From Flavobacterium sp. (GTDB lineage Bacteria > Bacteroidota > Bacteroidia > Flavobacteriales > Flavobacteriaceae): a stretch of 6,769 bases of DNA. The stretch spans positions 1 through 6,769 of the forward strand of contig JASLHL010000004.1 in NCBI GenBank assembly GCA_030152225.1, written 5' to 3'. Both the position numbers and the translations under genes were made by a program. Numbering within the stretch: position 1 is the first letter of the stretch; each line of letters starts with the position of its first letter. The notes beneath the pieces were generated by a model. The model was not told the DNA's origin and made no database searches. It saw nothing but the letters and a program-made list of their open reading frames with translations. Positions 1-6,638 of this stretch are shown here, piece after piece.

Positions 1-1565
1 TCTACGCGAATATCACCACCCAATAGATTGATGAGGCGTTTAGAAATATTTAATCCTAGCCCCGTTCCTCCGAAACGCTTTTCAATACCTGCATTAGCCT
101 GACTAAATTCTTTGAAAATATTTTCAATTTGATTTTGTTCAATACCAATACCTGTGTCGATAACTTTGATTTCGATCTGATCGTCTAATTTAATTGCTTC
201 AAGGAAAACACCCCCTTGTTGTGTGAATTTTATAGCATTGGTAATGAGGTTGGTAACAATTTGTTTTAAGCGATAAGGATCAGAGATAAAAGAATTGTCT
301 AAGGCTTGATCCACCGTCCATTTCAGCTTGATTTTTTTATTGTCTGCATTGGGAACTAGAGGCGCACAGATGCTCTCAATTAGTTCTTTCGGATTAAATG
401 CCTTTTCTTGAATGCTAATTTTATTGTTTTCTAATTTAGAAAAGTCAGTTAAATCATTGATTAAGTTGGCAATATACTGTGTGGAGCTTTGTATATTGTT
501 GAGGTATTGTTTTTGTTTTTTGTTTAGTTCCGTATTTTCTAAAAGAGTAGAAAAACCAATTAAACTACCTAGAGGGGTTTGCAAATCGTGTGTTACCGTA
601 GCAAATAGCATGGTTTTACTGCGAAGTAGAACTTCTCTTTCTTGGTTTAATTGCTCTAGTTTTACACGGTATTCTTGCGTTTGGTTGATGTCTTTGATGA
701 TGATCCAGCCCAAAATAATAATGACAAAAAGCGCTGATCCACCAATGTAAGCAATATTGGTCGATGCAGTGCTAATACGCGCTTTGGACTCGTTGATGTT
801 TTGGTAAGAGAGTGAGAGTAAATTATGCTCAATACTCTCTAAGATCTTGCGCAATTCATTGGTGATATTCTTGTTCTCGAGAATTAGTTTTTGTTCTTCT
901 TTTAATAAGTTGGCTTGTTGTTGATTGACTTTTTGTTGTGCTTGTAAGATAATATTTTCCATCGCACTAATGATAGAGTCCGTTACATTGGGATAGTTGA
1001 TTGTTTTGGTAATGGTATCCGTATGGTCTCCTTTAAATAGACGTGCCCAACCACTTCGCTTTTCCTTTTCTTTGGTTTGAATGACGATTGGTTCAATTTT
1101 CTTTTGGATTTCATCGCGTATGTCGTAAATCTTGTCGATTGCCTCACTGTAGTTGCGATCCTCATTGATTTCTTTTCGCGCTTTAATGATATTGTTGAAA
1201 CTGACTTTTTTCTTTTTCAGTAAATCTTGTACCAAATCGATTTTTTGATGAATAGCCTTATCGGTGGTTGTCAATTTGATTTGCTCAATTTGATTGACTA
1301 AGGTATCTAAATGTGAATAGTAGCTTTTGATGTCTTTGTTGTTTCCCGTAACGATGGCATTTCGACTGTAAATCTCAGAAGAATACAGGTTGTTTAAGGT
1401 ACTACTAACAAGGAAAATTTTGTTGTTTTCTTTGACTACTTGCTCTTCAGGTAAAGTGAATTTTTTTGCCTCTTTATAGATGTAAAAACCCGAGAAGAAA
1501 ACAGCTCCTAGTAGGATTATATACAAGAATATGATTTTTATTTTAATCGATTTTGAGGGTTTCAT
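1..1565 (-). CDS. Sensor histidine kinase, membrane-bound; 3' end cut by the window edge
   Basis: The frame reads from ATG (complement of 1563-1565) without a stop to base 1, giving 521 whole codons, so the carboxy-terminus is missing. Residues 11-30 form a first membrane segment and 271-290 a second. Between them lie about 240 hydrophilic, Lys/Glu/Asn-rich, apparently all-helical residues facing the periplasm, probably a helical-bundle sensor that I cannot assign to a named family. No HAMP domain is evident: a short coiled-coil-like stretch (about 291-320) leads directly to the HisKA H-box, with phosphoacceptor His326 in THDLQTPLGS. The ATPase domain shows the N-box with Asn443 (NLITNAIKF), the G1 box at 470-475 (DTGIGI), the F-box FKEF at 484-487 and the G2 box GGTGLG at 499-504. 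It should autophosphorylate on His326 and pass the phosphate to a receiver. The missing end may carry a receiver domain (hybrid kinase), as is common in flavobacterial relatives; this is inference. The kinase identity is secure, but the signal sensed is unknown. Confidence 0.93.
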   Translation of the reverse strand, partial: MKPSKSIKIKIIFLYIILLGAVFFSGFYIYKEAKKFTLPEEQVVKENNKIFLVSSTLNNLYSSEIYSRNAIVTGNNKDIKSYYSHLDTLVNQIEQIKLTTTDKAIHQKIDLVQDLLKKKKVSFNNIIKARKEINEDRNYSEAIDKIYDIRDEIQKKIEPIVIQTKEKEKRSGWARLFKGDHTDTITKTINYPNVTDSIISAMENIILQAQQKVNQQQANLLKEEQKLILENKNITNELRKILESIEHNLLSLSYQNINESKARISTASTNIAYIGGSALFVIIILGWIIIKDINQTQEYRVKLEQLNQEREVLLRSKTMLFATVTHDLQTPLGSLIGFSTLLENTELNKKQKQYLNNIQSSTQYIANLINDLTDFSKLENNKISIQEKAFNPKELIESICAPLVPNADNKKIKLKWTVDQALDNSFISDPYRLKQIVTNLITNAIKFTQQGGVFLEAIKLDDQIEIKVIDTGIGIEQNQIENIFKEFSQANAGIEKRFGGTGLGLNISKRLINLLGGDIRV

Positions 1566-1591
1566 CCAGTAACAGTGTTTGAATTGAGTTA

Positions 1592-1599
1592 CAAATGTA
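1592..1599 (-). promoter_or_regulatory. Candidate -7 promoter element for the histidine kinase
   Basis: Read on the minus strand this is TACATTTG, an exact match to the Bacteroidota -7 pattern TAnnTTTG. It would place the transcript start about 20 bases before the kinase ATG. I see no TTTG at the expected -33 distance, so the support is only this half-site and its position. Confidence 0.4.
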
Positions 1600-1681
1600 C
1601 AAAATGTTAGTTGTCCTTGGTGTGTTTTCGCTTGGCTTGTAAAAAGGAAAATAAAACAGCACAAGAAATAAGGAGGTAGGG

Positions 1682-1738
1682 TTGATAATTATTTTTTTAT
1701 TCGTTGTTTTTTTTATTGGATGTACAAATAAAAGTTGA
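1682..1738 (+). other. Possible 18-codon lipobox peptide frame (speculative)
   Basis: A TTG start lies five bases after AAGGAGG (1670-1676), a strong anti-Shine-Dalgarno match that is unusual for this kind of genome. The frame runs 18 codons to TGA at 1736-1738. The peptide is a hydrophobic run followed by F-I-G-C-T-N-K-S, which resembles a lipoprotein signal sequence with a lipobox cysteine at position 14 and only four residues after it. The T-rich base composition would give a hydrophobic peptide by chance, and there is no ATG, so this may not be a gene. It is recorded because the ribosome site and the lipobox coincide. Confidence 0.15.
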
Positions 1739-1744
1739 TTATAT

Positions 1745-1774
1745 TTTGATATTCGGTATAAATGGTTAACTTTA
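1745..1774 (+). promoter_or_regulatory. Candidate tonB promoter
   Basis: TTTG at 1745-1748 is followed after 18 bases by TAACTTTA at 1767-1774, which is one mismatch from TAnnTTTG. Transcription would begin near 1780, leaving a leader of about 85 bases before the preferred tonB start at 1866. The spacing is slightly short and the last base of the -7 element is off, so this is a moderate call. Confidence 0.35.
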
Positions 1775-1811
1775 GTGTAAATATGGAAATGATGATTTTA
1801 TTTAAGAGCTA

Positions 1812-1835
1812 GATTGTCCTTTTATTTAGGCAATC
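1812..1835 (+). other. Imperfect hairpin in the tonB leader
   Basis: GATTG at 1812-1816 pairs with CAATC at 1831-1835, and CC at 1818-1819 pairs with GG at 1829-1830. T1817 is bulged and the loop is nine A/T bases. No T-run follows, so it is not a normal intrinsic terminator. It ends three bases before the upstream ATG at 1839, where it would hinder ribosome loading, but lies 30 bases before the ATG at 1866. Confidence 0.3.
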
Positions 1836-1865
1836 TTTATGTTTAATCAATTAAAACTGTACGTT

Positions 1866-2738
1866 ATGGCAAAAAATGATTTATTTAAGAAAGATTGGTT
1901 AGATATTGTATTTGCAGGCAGAAATAAGCAATATGGCGCCTACAAATTGCGTTTAGAGAGCCCAAGAACAACTCTTTTTGCCTTAGGCAGTGGATTGTGT
2001 TTATTTGCTTTGGTATTTGTGGCACCAGCGGCTATTTCTTCTTTTTTTGAAGAAGAAAATGAATATGCTGGAGGAGAAATTACGTATTGTGAGTTTGGTT
2101 TTATAGATGAGCCACTGGAACTTGTCGATGTTGATTTGCCAAAAATAGAGGAAGAAGAAGTGAAACCACTAGTAGATGAACGTAAAACAGAGGAGGCTAG
2201 TGCGCCTGCTTCTAGTATAGATGTCGAGCGATTCACAACCTTAGAAATAGCAGCAGCAGATGAAATTACGGAGGAACTGGCCAAACAAGAAAATTTAATC
2301 GATGCCTTAATTGGCAGTGAGTCTATTAAAGGCAATGAGGAGGGAACTGTTTTAATCAAGGAAAAAGCGGGAGATCGCATTGATGTTTTAGATGAAAGTG
2401 AAGGTGAAGAAGCTGATGGAGGAAATGCGATTTATCGCGTGACAACAGAAAGTGCCGCACCAATGGAAGGATTGGCTAATTTTAGCAAGAGCTTTATTAT
2501 AAAATTCCGTGAAATACACCTGCCTAATGCGGCAGGTAAAGTACAAGTAATCTTGTCTTTTGTTGTTGAGAAAGACGGAAGTATTACCGATATCAAAGTT
2601 TTACGTGATCCTGGTTATGGAGCGGGAAAAGAAGCGGTTCGCGTATTGAAAACAATGCCTAAATGGAAACCTGCTCGTCAGGATAATCGCACAGTTCGAT
2701 CTCAATTCACTTTGCCAATTACCATTCAAGTACAATAA
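1866..2738 (+). CDS. tonB: Energy transducer TonB
   Basis: This 290-residue inner-membrane protein should couple the proton-motive force, through ExbB/ExbD, to TonB-dependent outer-membrane transporters. The short cytoplasmic amino-terminus contains the motif DWLDIVFAGRNKQYGAYKLR, typical of Bacteroidota TonB proteins. One membrane segment follows (about 36-60), then a long periplasmic linker (about 62-200) and a TonB carboxy-terminal domain (about 215-290) with GSITDIKVLRDPG and MPKWKPA. The linker is odd: by hand count it has 41 Asp/Glu, 11 Lys/Arg and only five prolines, rather than the usual Pro-rich Glu-Pro/Lys-Pro spacer. The frame also opens at an ATG at 1839, adding nine residues. I prefer 1866 because family members begin close to the DW motif and because the 1812-1835 hairpin abuts 1839. 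No exbB or exbD lies in the window. Family assignment is secure; the transporters served are unknown. Confidence 0.92.
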   Translation: MAKNDLFKKDWLDIVFAGRNKQYGAYKLRLESPRTTLFALGSGLCLFALVFVAPAAISSFFEEENEYAGGEITYCEFGFIDEPLELVDVDLPKIEEEEVKPLVDERKTEEASAPASSIDVERFTTLEIAAADEITEELAKQENLIDALIGSESIKGNEEGTVLIKEKAGDRIDVLDESEGEEADGGNAIYRVTTESAAPMEGLANFSKSFIIKFREIHLPNAAGKVQVILSFVVEKDGSITDIKVLRDPGYGAGKEAVRVLKTMPKWKPARQDNRTVRSQFTLPITIQVQ

Positions 2739-2776
2739 GGTGATAGAGATAAATTGATAGATAGGTTTACTAAAAA

Positions 2777-2806
2777 AATAAAAGCGATCCTTGGATCGCT
2801 TTTATT
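2777..2806. terminator. Bidirectional intrinsic terminator between tonB and the acyl-CoA dehydrogenase gene
   Basis: A perfect 14-base inverted repeat (AATAAAAGCGATCC with its complement) is separated by only TT; in RNA the loop would open to about four bases. The core GCGATCC/GGATCGC is flanked by an A-run on the left and a T-run on the right, so it works as a stem followed by a U-tract in either direction. It lies 38 bases after the tonB stop and 16 bases after the convergent dehydrogenase stop, the expected place for a shared terminator. Confidence 0.9.
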
Positions 2807-2822
2807 GTATATACTGTTGGGG

Positions 2823-3965
2823 TTAGTCTCTCGAAATACCTCTTGAAATAACAATTTTTTGAATTTCAGAAGTTCCTTCATAAATCTGTGTAATTTTTGC
2901 ATCACGCATCATACGCTCTACATGGTATTCTCTTACATACCCATTACCACCGTGAATCTGTACGGCTTCAACTGTTGTATCCATCGCTGTTTTAGAAGCA
3001 AATAATTTTGCCATAGCCCCAGAAATAGAGATGTCTTGTCCAGCATCTTTTTCAGCCGCCGCTTTTAAACACAACATACGAGCTGCGGAAATATTCGTTG
3101 CCATATCAGCTAATTTGAAAGCAATCGCTTGGTGGTTGATAATTTCCGTTCCAAATGCTTTGCGTTCTTTGGCGTATTTTAATGATAACTCATAGGCTCC
3201 TTGAGCAATACCTAAAGCTTGTGATGCAATTCCGATACGACCGCCATTTAAAACATTCATGGCAAAAGCAAAACCAAATCCATCTGCTCCAATTCTGTTT
3301 TCTTTTGGTACTTTGACATCTGTAAAAAGTAAGGTATGCGTGTCAGAACCACGGATTCCCATTTTTTGTTCTTTTGCTCCAATATCGAATCCAGGTAACC
3401 CTTTTTCTACGATGAAAGCATTAATTCCCTTGTGTTTCTTTTCTGGATTTGTTTGTGCAATAACAATGTAAAAAGAAGCAGTACTACCATTGGTGATCCA
3501 GTTTTTTGTACCGTTCAACAAGTAGTAATCACCCATGTCAACTGCTGTTGTCTTCTGAGAAGTAGCATCAGATCCCGCTTCAGGTTCAGATAAACAAAAA
3601 GCACCAATAGCCGCTCCAGATGCCACTGGAGTTAAGTACTTTTGCTTTTGCTCTTCATTGGCATATTTCTCTAAACCTGCACAAACTAAAGAGTTATTAA
3701 CAGATAAAACGACAGCTGTTGAAGCATCAACTTTAGCAATTTCTTCCATTGCTAATACATAAGATACACTATCTAAGCCACTTCCGCCGTATTTTGGATC
3801 AACCATCATACCTAAGAAACCAAGTTCTCCTAATTTTTTTATTTGTTCTGTTGGGAAAATTTGGTGTTCATCTCTTTCAATAACCCCAGGTAATAATTCA
3901 GTCTGTGCAAAATCGCGAGCAGCCTGTTGAATCATTAGTTGTTCTTCTGTTAATTTAAAATCCAT
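2823..3965 (-). CDS. Acyl-CoA dehydrogenase (short-chain/butyryl-CoA type)
   Basis: A complete 380-residue flavoenzyme, the normal length for the family. It oxidises acyl-CoA to trans-2-enoyl-CoA using FAD and passes electrons to electron-transfer flavoprotein in the cytoplasm. The helical amino-terminal domain (about 1-115) leads to the first family signature CLSEPEAGSDATS (124-136) and the FAD-contacting NWITNG (155-160) in the beta domain. The carboxy-terminal helical domain carries RKAFG (268-272), the second signature starting QIHGGNGY (336-343) and IYEGTSEIQ (361-369). Glu363 in that last motif aligns with the catalytic base of short- and medium-chain enzymes. Short-chain or branched-chain substrate preference is inferred from overall resemblance and is not proven; isovaleryl-CoA enzymes place the base elsewhere. 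The ATG start gives the standard MDFKLTEEQ beginning, preceded by a weak AAAGGA about 16 bases upstream. It is divergent from anmK and convergent with tonB, so probably monocistronic. Confidence 0.95.
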   Translation of the reverse strand: MDFKLTEEQLMIQQAARDFAQTELLPGVIERDEHQIFPTEQIKKLGELGFLGMMVDPKYGGSGLDSVSYVLAMEEIAKVDASTAVVLSVNNSLVCAGLEKYANEEQKQKYLTPVASGAAIGAFCLSEPEAGSDATSQKTTAVDMGDYYLLNGTKNWITNGSTASFYIVIAQTNPEKKHKGINAFIVEKGLPGFDIGAKEQKMGIRGSDTHTLLFTDVKVPKENRIGADGFGFAFAMNVLNGGRIGIASQALGIAQGAYELSLKYAKERKAFGTEIINHQAIAFKLADMATNISAARMLCLKAAAEKDAGQDISISGAMAKLFASKTAMDTTVEAVQIHGGNGYVREYHVERMMRDAKITQIYEGTSEIQKIVISRGISRD

Positions 3966-4008
3966 CGAGTATTTATTTTATCCTTTGTAATCTTGAAATT
4001 TATAAGTT

Positions 4009-4039
4009 CAAATATAGCGGAATATTATCAAATATTCAA
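4009..4039 (-). promoter_or_regulatory. Promoter of the acyl-CoA dehydrogenase gene
   Basis: On the minus strand TTG (complement of 4037-4039) is followed after 20 bases by TATATTTG (complement of 4009-4016), matching the Bacteroidota -33/-7 pattern. Transcription would start near 4002, giving a leader of about 37 bases. It sits in the 97-base gap shared with the divergent anmK. I found no equally good promoter for anmK on the plus strand; TAATCTTG at 3988-3995 is only a near match with no -33 partner. Confidence 0.6.
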
Positions 4040-4062
4040 TTTCTATGCTTAAATTTATACCT

Positions 4063-5151
4063 ATGAAAAATAGTCAATATCACGTTATTGGAATCATGTC
4101 CGGGACTTCTTTAGATGGGGTTGATCTGGTTTATGTTACACTCTCTGTCAAACAAAATATTTGGTCTTTTGAATTGGTAAAAGGGCAAACAGTGGCCTAT
4201 TCAGCTGAGTGGAGAGCTAAGCTAAAATCAGCCCTTGGATTGAATAAAAAAGGGTTAGATCAATTGGACGAACAGTATACTGTTCATTTAGCTAGTATCA
4301 TTACTGCTTTTATTCAAGAGAATGCCTTAGAAACGGTTGATTTCGTTTGTTCGCATGGACATACAATCTTACACCGTCCAGATTTGGGCTATACGGTTCA
4401 AATAGGTAATTTATCTCTTTTGGCAGATTTAGTTCAACATAAGGTAGTTTGTGATTTTCGCGTGCAGGACGTGCTGTTAGGTGGCCAAGGAGCACCTTTA
4501 GTTCCCATTGGAGATCGCCTGCTTTTTAGCGAATATACTGCTTGTCTGAATTTGGGTGGTTTTGCCAATGTTTCCTATGAAAATGCACTGAATTACCGCA
4601 TTGCTTTCGATTTGTGTCCTGTTAATGTGTTACTAAATGAACAAGCAAATAAATTGGGTCTCCTATATGATCCTGAGGGAACAAAAGCGCAAACGGGAAC
4701 CGTTTGTCAGCCTTTGTTAGAGGCACTAAATGCGTTAGACTACTATGCGAAAACGCCTCCAAAATCATTGGGAGTGGAATTTGTTGGAAGTAATATTCAA
4801 CCGCTTTTGGCTTTGTATCCCCTGTGTCCAGAAGATTATTTAGCCACATTTGTCGAACATATTGCCATGCAAATTGCCGCGGGAATCCAATTGCCTAAGC
4901 AGTCAAAGATATTGGTGACCGGTGGTGGCGCGTTTAATACGTATCTTATGAGTCGTCTTGCGTTTTACGCTCCTTCTTATGTGTTTGTGGTTCCTGATCC
5001 TTTAGTAGTGAATTACAAAGAAGCGTTGATTTTTGCTTTGTTAGGCGTGCTCAAAGTGAGAGATGAAGTCAATACCTTAGCCAGTGTAACAGGAGCACAG
5101 TATGACCACAGTGCGGGAGTAATCTACACTATTTTTGATCCAGTGTGGTAA
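4063..5151 (+). CDS. anmK: Anhydro-N-acetylmuramic acid kinase
   Basis: A complete 362-residue enzyme, matching the family length. It hydrolyses the 1,6-anhydro ring of anhydro-MurNAc and phosphorylates it with ATP to MurNAc-6-phosphate, a cytoplasmic step of peptidoglycan recycling. Visible family motifs are GIMSGTSLDGVD (10-21, phosphate binding), SHGHTILHRP (97-106), VQIGN (113-117), DFR (131-133) with GGQGAPLVP (140-148), LNLGGFANVS (162-171), FDLCPVN (182-188) and TGGGAFN (286-292). Asp183 in FDLCPVN corresponds to the catalytic aspartate region that reads FDTGPGN in proteobacterial enzymes; I believe the Cys-Pro-Val form is normal in Bacteroidota. An upstream ATG at 4045 adds six residues. 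I prefer 4063, which places MSGTS about twelve residues in, as in relatives. No murQ, the usual next step, lies in the window. It is divergent from the dehydrogenase, and 216 bases separate it from folC. Confidence 0.95.
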   Translation: MKNSQYHVIGIMSGTSLDGVDLVYVTLSVKQNIWSFELVKGQTVAYSAEWRAKLKSALGLNKKGLDQLDEQYTVHLASIITAFIQENALETVDFVCSHGHTILHRPDLGYTVQIGNLSLLADLVQHKVVCDFRVQDVLLGGQGAPLVPIGDRLLFSEYTACLNLGGFANVSYENALNYRIAFDLCPVNVLLNEQANKLGLLYDPEGTKAQTGTVCQPLLEALNALDYYAKTPPKSLGVEFVGSNIQPLLALYPLCPEDYLATFVEHIAMQIAAGIQLPKQSKILVTGGGAFNTYLMSRLAFYAPSYVFVVPDPLVVNYKEALIFALLGVLKVRDEVNTLASVTGAQYDHSAGVIYTIFDPVW

Positions 5152-5224
5152 GAAAAATGATAAAACAAAAAATGGCGTAATGAATAGGGAAAAAGTGTTC
5201 TTTCTGTTTTTTAATGTTAATCCA

Positions 5225-5257
5225 TTTGCGTGACACTTTGAAAACACCCTATATTTG
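5225..5257 (+). promoter_or_regulatory. Promoter of folC
   Basis: TTTG at 5225-5228 and TATATTTG at 5250-5257, separated by 21 bases, match the Bacteroidota promoter pattern. Transcription would begin around 5263, leaving a leader of about 105 bases before the folC ATG. This suggests folC can be expressed independently of anmK. The rest of the 5152-5367 gap shows no gene and no convincing anmK terminator. Confidence 0.6.
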
Positions 5258-5367
5258 GTGCGTTTTACTGGTATAGTGGACCTAAAATGTGCTGCTGTAG
5301 CAAGAAAACAACCATACAGTAAAATAAGTAGTAACAACAATACCGGATTGCGATCCTCTTTTGACCT

Positions 5368-6585
5368 ATGACCTATCAAGAAACCGTTTCGTGGATGTTC
5401 GAACAATTGCCCATGTATCAACAACAAGGAGCTGTGGCATATAAAGCAGATTTATCGAATATAGAGAAACTAAGTGCCCATTTGAATCATCCAGAAAAGC
5501 AACTAAAAACCTTGCATATAGCAGGAACAAATGGAAAAGGATCAACGTCGTCTATGTTGGCATCCATTCTGCAAGAAGCAGGATATAAGGTGGGATTGTA
5601 CACTTCCCCTCATTTAAAAGATTTTAGAGAGCGTATTAAGATTAATGGAGTAGAAATTACAGAAGCCTTTGTTGTTGATTTTATTGCTGCAAATCGAGCA
5701 TTTTTTGAAAGGGAGTCGCTTAGCTTTTTCGAAATGACCGTAGGCATGGCCTTTGCATATTTCAAAGAGGAGCAGGTAGATATTGCCGTGATCGAAGTAG
5801 GTATGGGAGGACGATTAGACGCGACGAATATTATCACGCCTTTGGTATCCGTGATTACGAATATAGGGAAAGATCACGTTGCATTTTTAGGCGATACGTT
5901 AGCGGCTATTGCGGGAGAGAAAGCGGGAATTATAAAAAAAGGAGTACCCGTTGTTGTAGGTGAGTATGTGGACGAAACCAAACAGGTATTTGTGTCCAAA
6001 GCAGAACAAATGGGAAGTCCGATTTATTTTGCTCAAGATACCTATGCGTCGAATGCCTATACATCAGATTTAAAAGGAAGCTATCAGCAAAAGAATATAC
6101 GCACCGTTCGTCAAACGATCGAATTGTTGCGTAGAGATTTTGTGATCACTGAGGAAGAGGAAAAAAATGGATTAAATCAGGTTGTAGCTACTACTAATTT
6201 GCAAGGGCGTTGGCAAATTTTACAAGAAAATCCGAAGATAATTGCAGATACGGCACACAATGAACATGGACTGTCGATTGTCATGGAGCAATTGAAAACA
6301 GAAAAATACAATCAATTATACCTTGTTTTTGGGGTCGTAAACGATAAAGATTTGCAAGGAGTGCTTCCTCTTTTACCAAAAGAAGCAAAATATTTCTTTG
6401 CGAAGCCAACTATTTTTCGTGGACTTGATGCAAGTATTTTAGCAGAAAAAGCAAGGGAATTTGGATTGGATGGTGTTGTTTGTGATTCAATACCAGAAGC
6501 TTATGCAAAAGCGAAGAGAGAAGCGAAGGCGGAAGACTTGATTTATATAGGAGGAAGCACCTTTGTTGTAGCAGAAATTTTATAA
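5368..6585 (+). CDS. folC: Bifunctional folylpolyglutamate synthase / dihydrofolate synthase
   Basis: A complete 405-residue cytoplasmic ligase of the Mur ligase superfamily. It joins glutamate to dihydropteroate to make dihydrofolate, and then adds further glutamates to reduced folates, using ATP. The P-loop is HIAGTNGKGST (50-60), followed by LYTSPHL (77-83) and RERI (87-90). FFEMTVGMAFAYF (120-132) and EVGMGGRLDATN (143-154) form the folate- and metal-binding part. ITNIGKDH (163-170) and GEKAGIIKKG (183-192) follow, with Lys185 at the place of the carbamylated lysine of the superfamily. The carboxy-terminal domain has LQGRWQ (278-283), the signature DTAHNEHG (294-301) and FGVVNDKD (321-328), ending in IGGSTFVVAEIL. 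A single-enzyme genome usually needs both activities, hence the bifunctional name; this is inferred. The ATG at 5368 has no clear Shine-Dalgarno sequence. No terminator is obvious after the stop, and the tRNA promoter begins 19 bases later. Confidence 0.95.
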   Translation: MTYQETVSWMFEQLPMYQQQGAVAYKADLSNIEKLSAHLNHPEKQLKTLHIAGTNGKGSTSSMLASILQEAGYKVGLYTSPHLKDFRERIKINGVEITEAFVVDFIAANRAFFERESLSFFEMTVGMAFAYFKEEQVDIAVIEVGMGGRLDATNIITPLVSVITNIGKDHVAFLGDTLAAIAGEKAGIIKKGVPVVVGEYVDETKQVFVSKAEQMGSPIYFAQDTYASNAYTSDLKGSYQQKNIRTVRQTIELLRRDFVITEEEEKNGLNQVVATTNLQGRWQILQENPKIIADTAHNEHGLSIVMEQLKTEKYNQLYLVFGVVNDKDLQGVLPLLPKEAKYFFAKPTIFRGLDASILAEKAREFGLDGVVCDSIPEAYAKAKREAKAEDLIYIGGSTFVVAEIL

Positions 6586-6603
6586 AAAAAAGTTCCAAAA
6601 AGC

Positions 6604-6633
6604 TTGCAAACATAAAATCCCGTCGTATATTTG
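6604..6633 (+). promoter_or_regulatory. Promoter of the tRNA-Val gene
   Basis: TTG at 6604-6606 and TATATTTG at 6626-6633 are separated by exactly 19 bases, the best promoter match in the window. An A-rich stretch precedes it (6585-6601), as expected for a strong stable-RNA promoter. Transcription should start about 6638-6641, some 33 bases before the mature tRNA. Confidence 0.75.
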
Positions 6634-6638
6634 CACCC

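Larger units (their letters stand above)
1566..1865. other. Divergent intergenic region between the histidine kinase and tonB
   Basis: About 300 bases without an established gene. It holds a candidate kinase promoter at 1592-1599 (minus), a candidate tonB promoter at 1745-1774 (plus) and an imperfect hairpin at 1812-1835. It also contains a Shine-Dalgarno-like AAGGAGG at 1670-1676, followed five bases later by a TTG-initiated frame of 18 codons (1682-1738). The stretch 1690-1715 is extremely T-rich. No tRNA, repeat array or transposon end is visible. The two genes are transcribed away from each other, so shared regulation is possible but not shown. Confidence 0.6.

Noticed and set aside
412..750. 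A 112-codon plus-strand frame
   Set aside because: It is the complement of the kinase HisKA region, whose motifs read clearly on the minus strand.
1940..2380. A 146-codon open frame on the minus strand
   Set aside because: It lies entirely inside tonB, is Ser-rich as expected of the complement of Glu- and Ala-rich codons, and has no recognisable motif.
2777..2806. Perfect palindrome considered as a transcription-factor site or site-specific recombination site
   Set aside because: Its position between converging genes with A- and T-runs on the flanks fits a bidirectional terminator better.
5192..5239. Inverted repeat AAAGTGT / ACACTTT around the folC -33 element
   Set aside because: The arms are only seven bases and 34 bases apart, so this is easily chance in AT-rich DNA; too weak to call an operator.
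5345..5362. GGAT-TGCG-ATCC stem followed by TCTTTT just before folC
   Set aside because: A four-base stem is too weak for a terminator or attenuator without comparative support.
5077..5427. A 116-codon open frame on the minus strand spanning the anmK-folC gap
   Set aside because: It overlaps the ends of two well-supported genes on the other strand and shows no domain; the plus-strand promoter for folC lies inside it.
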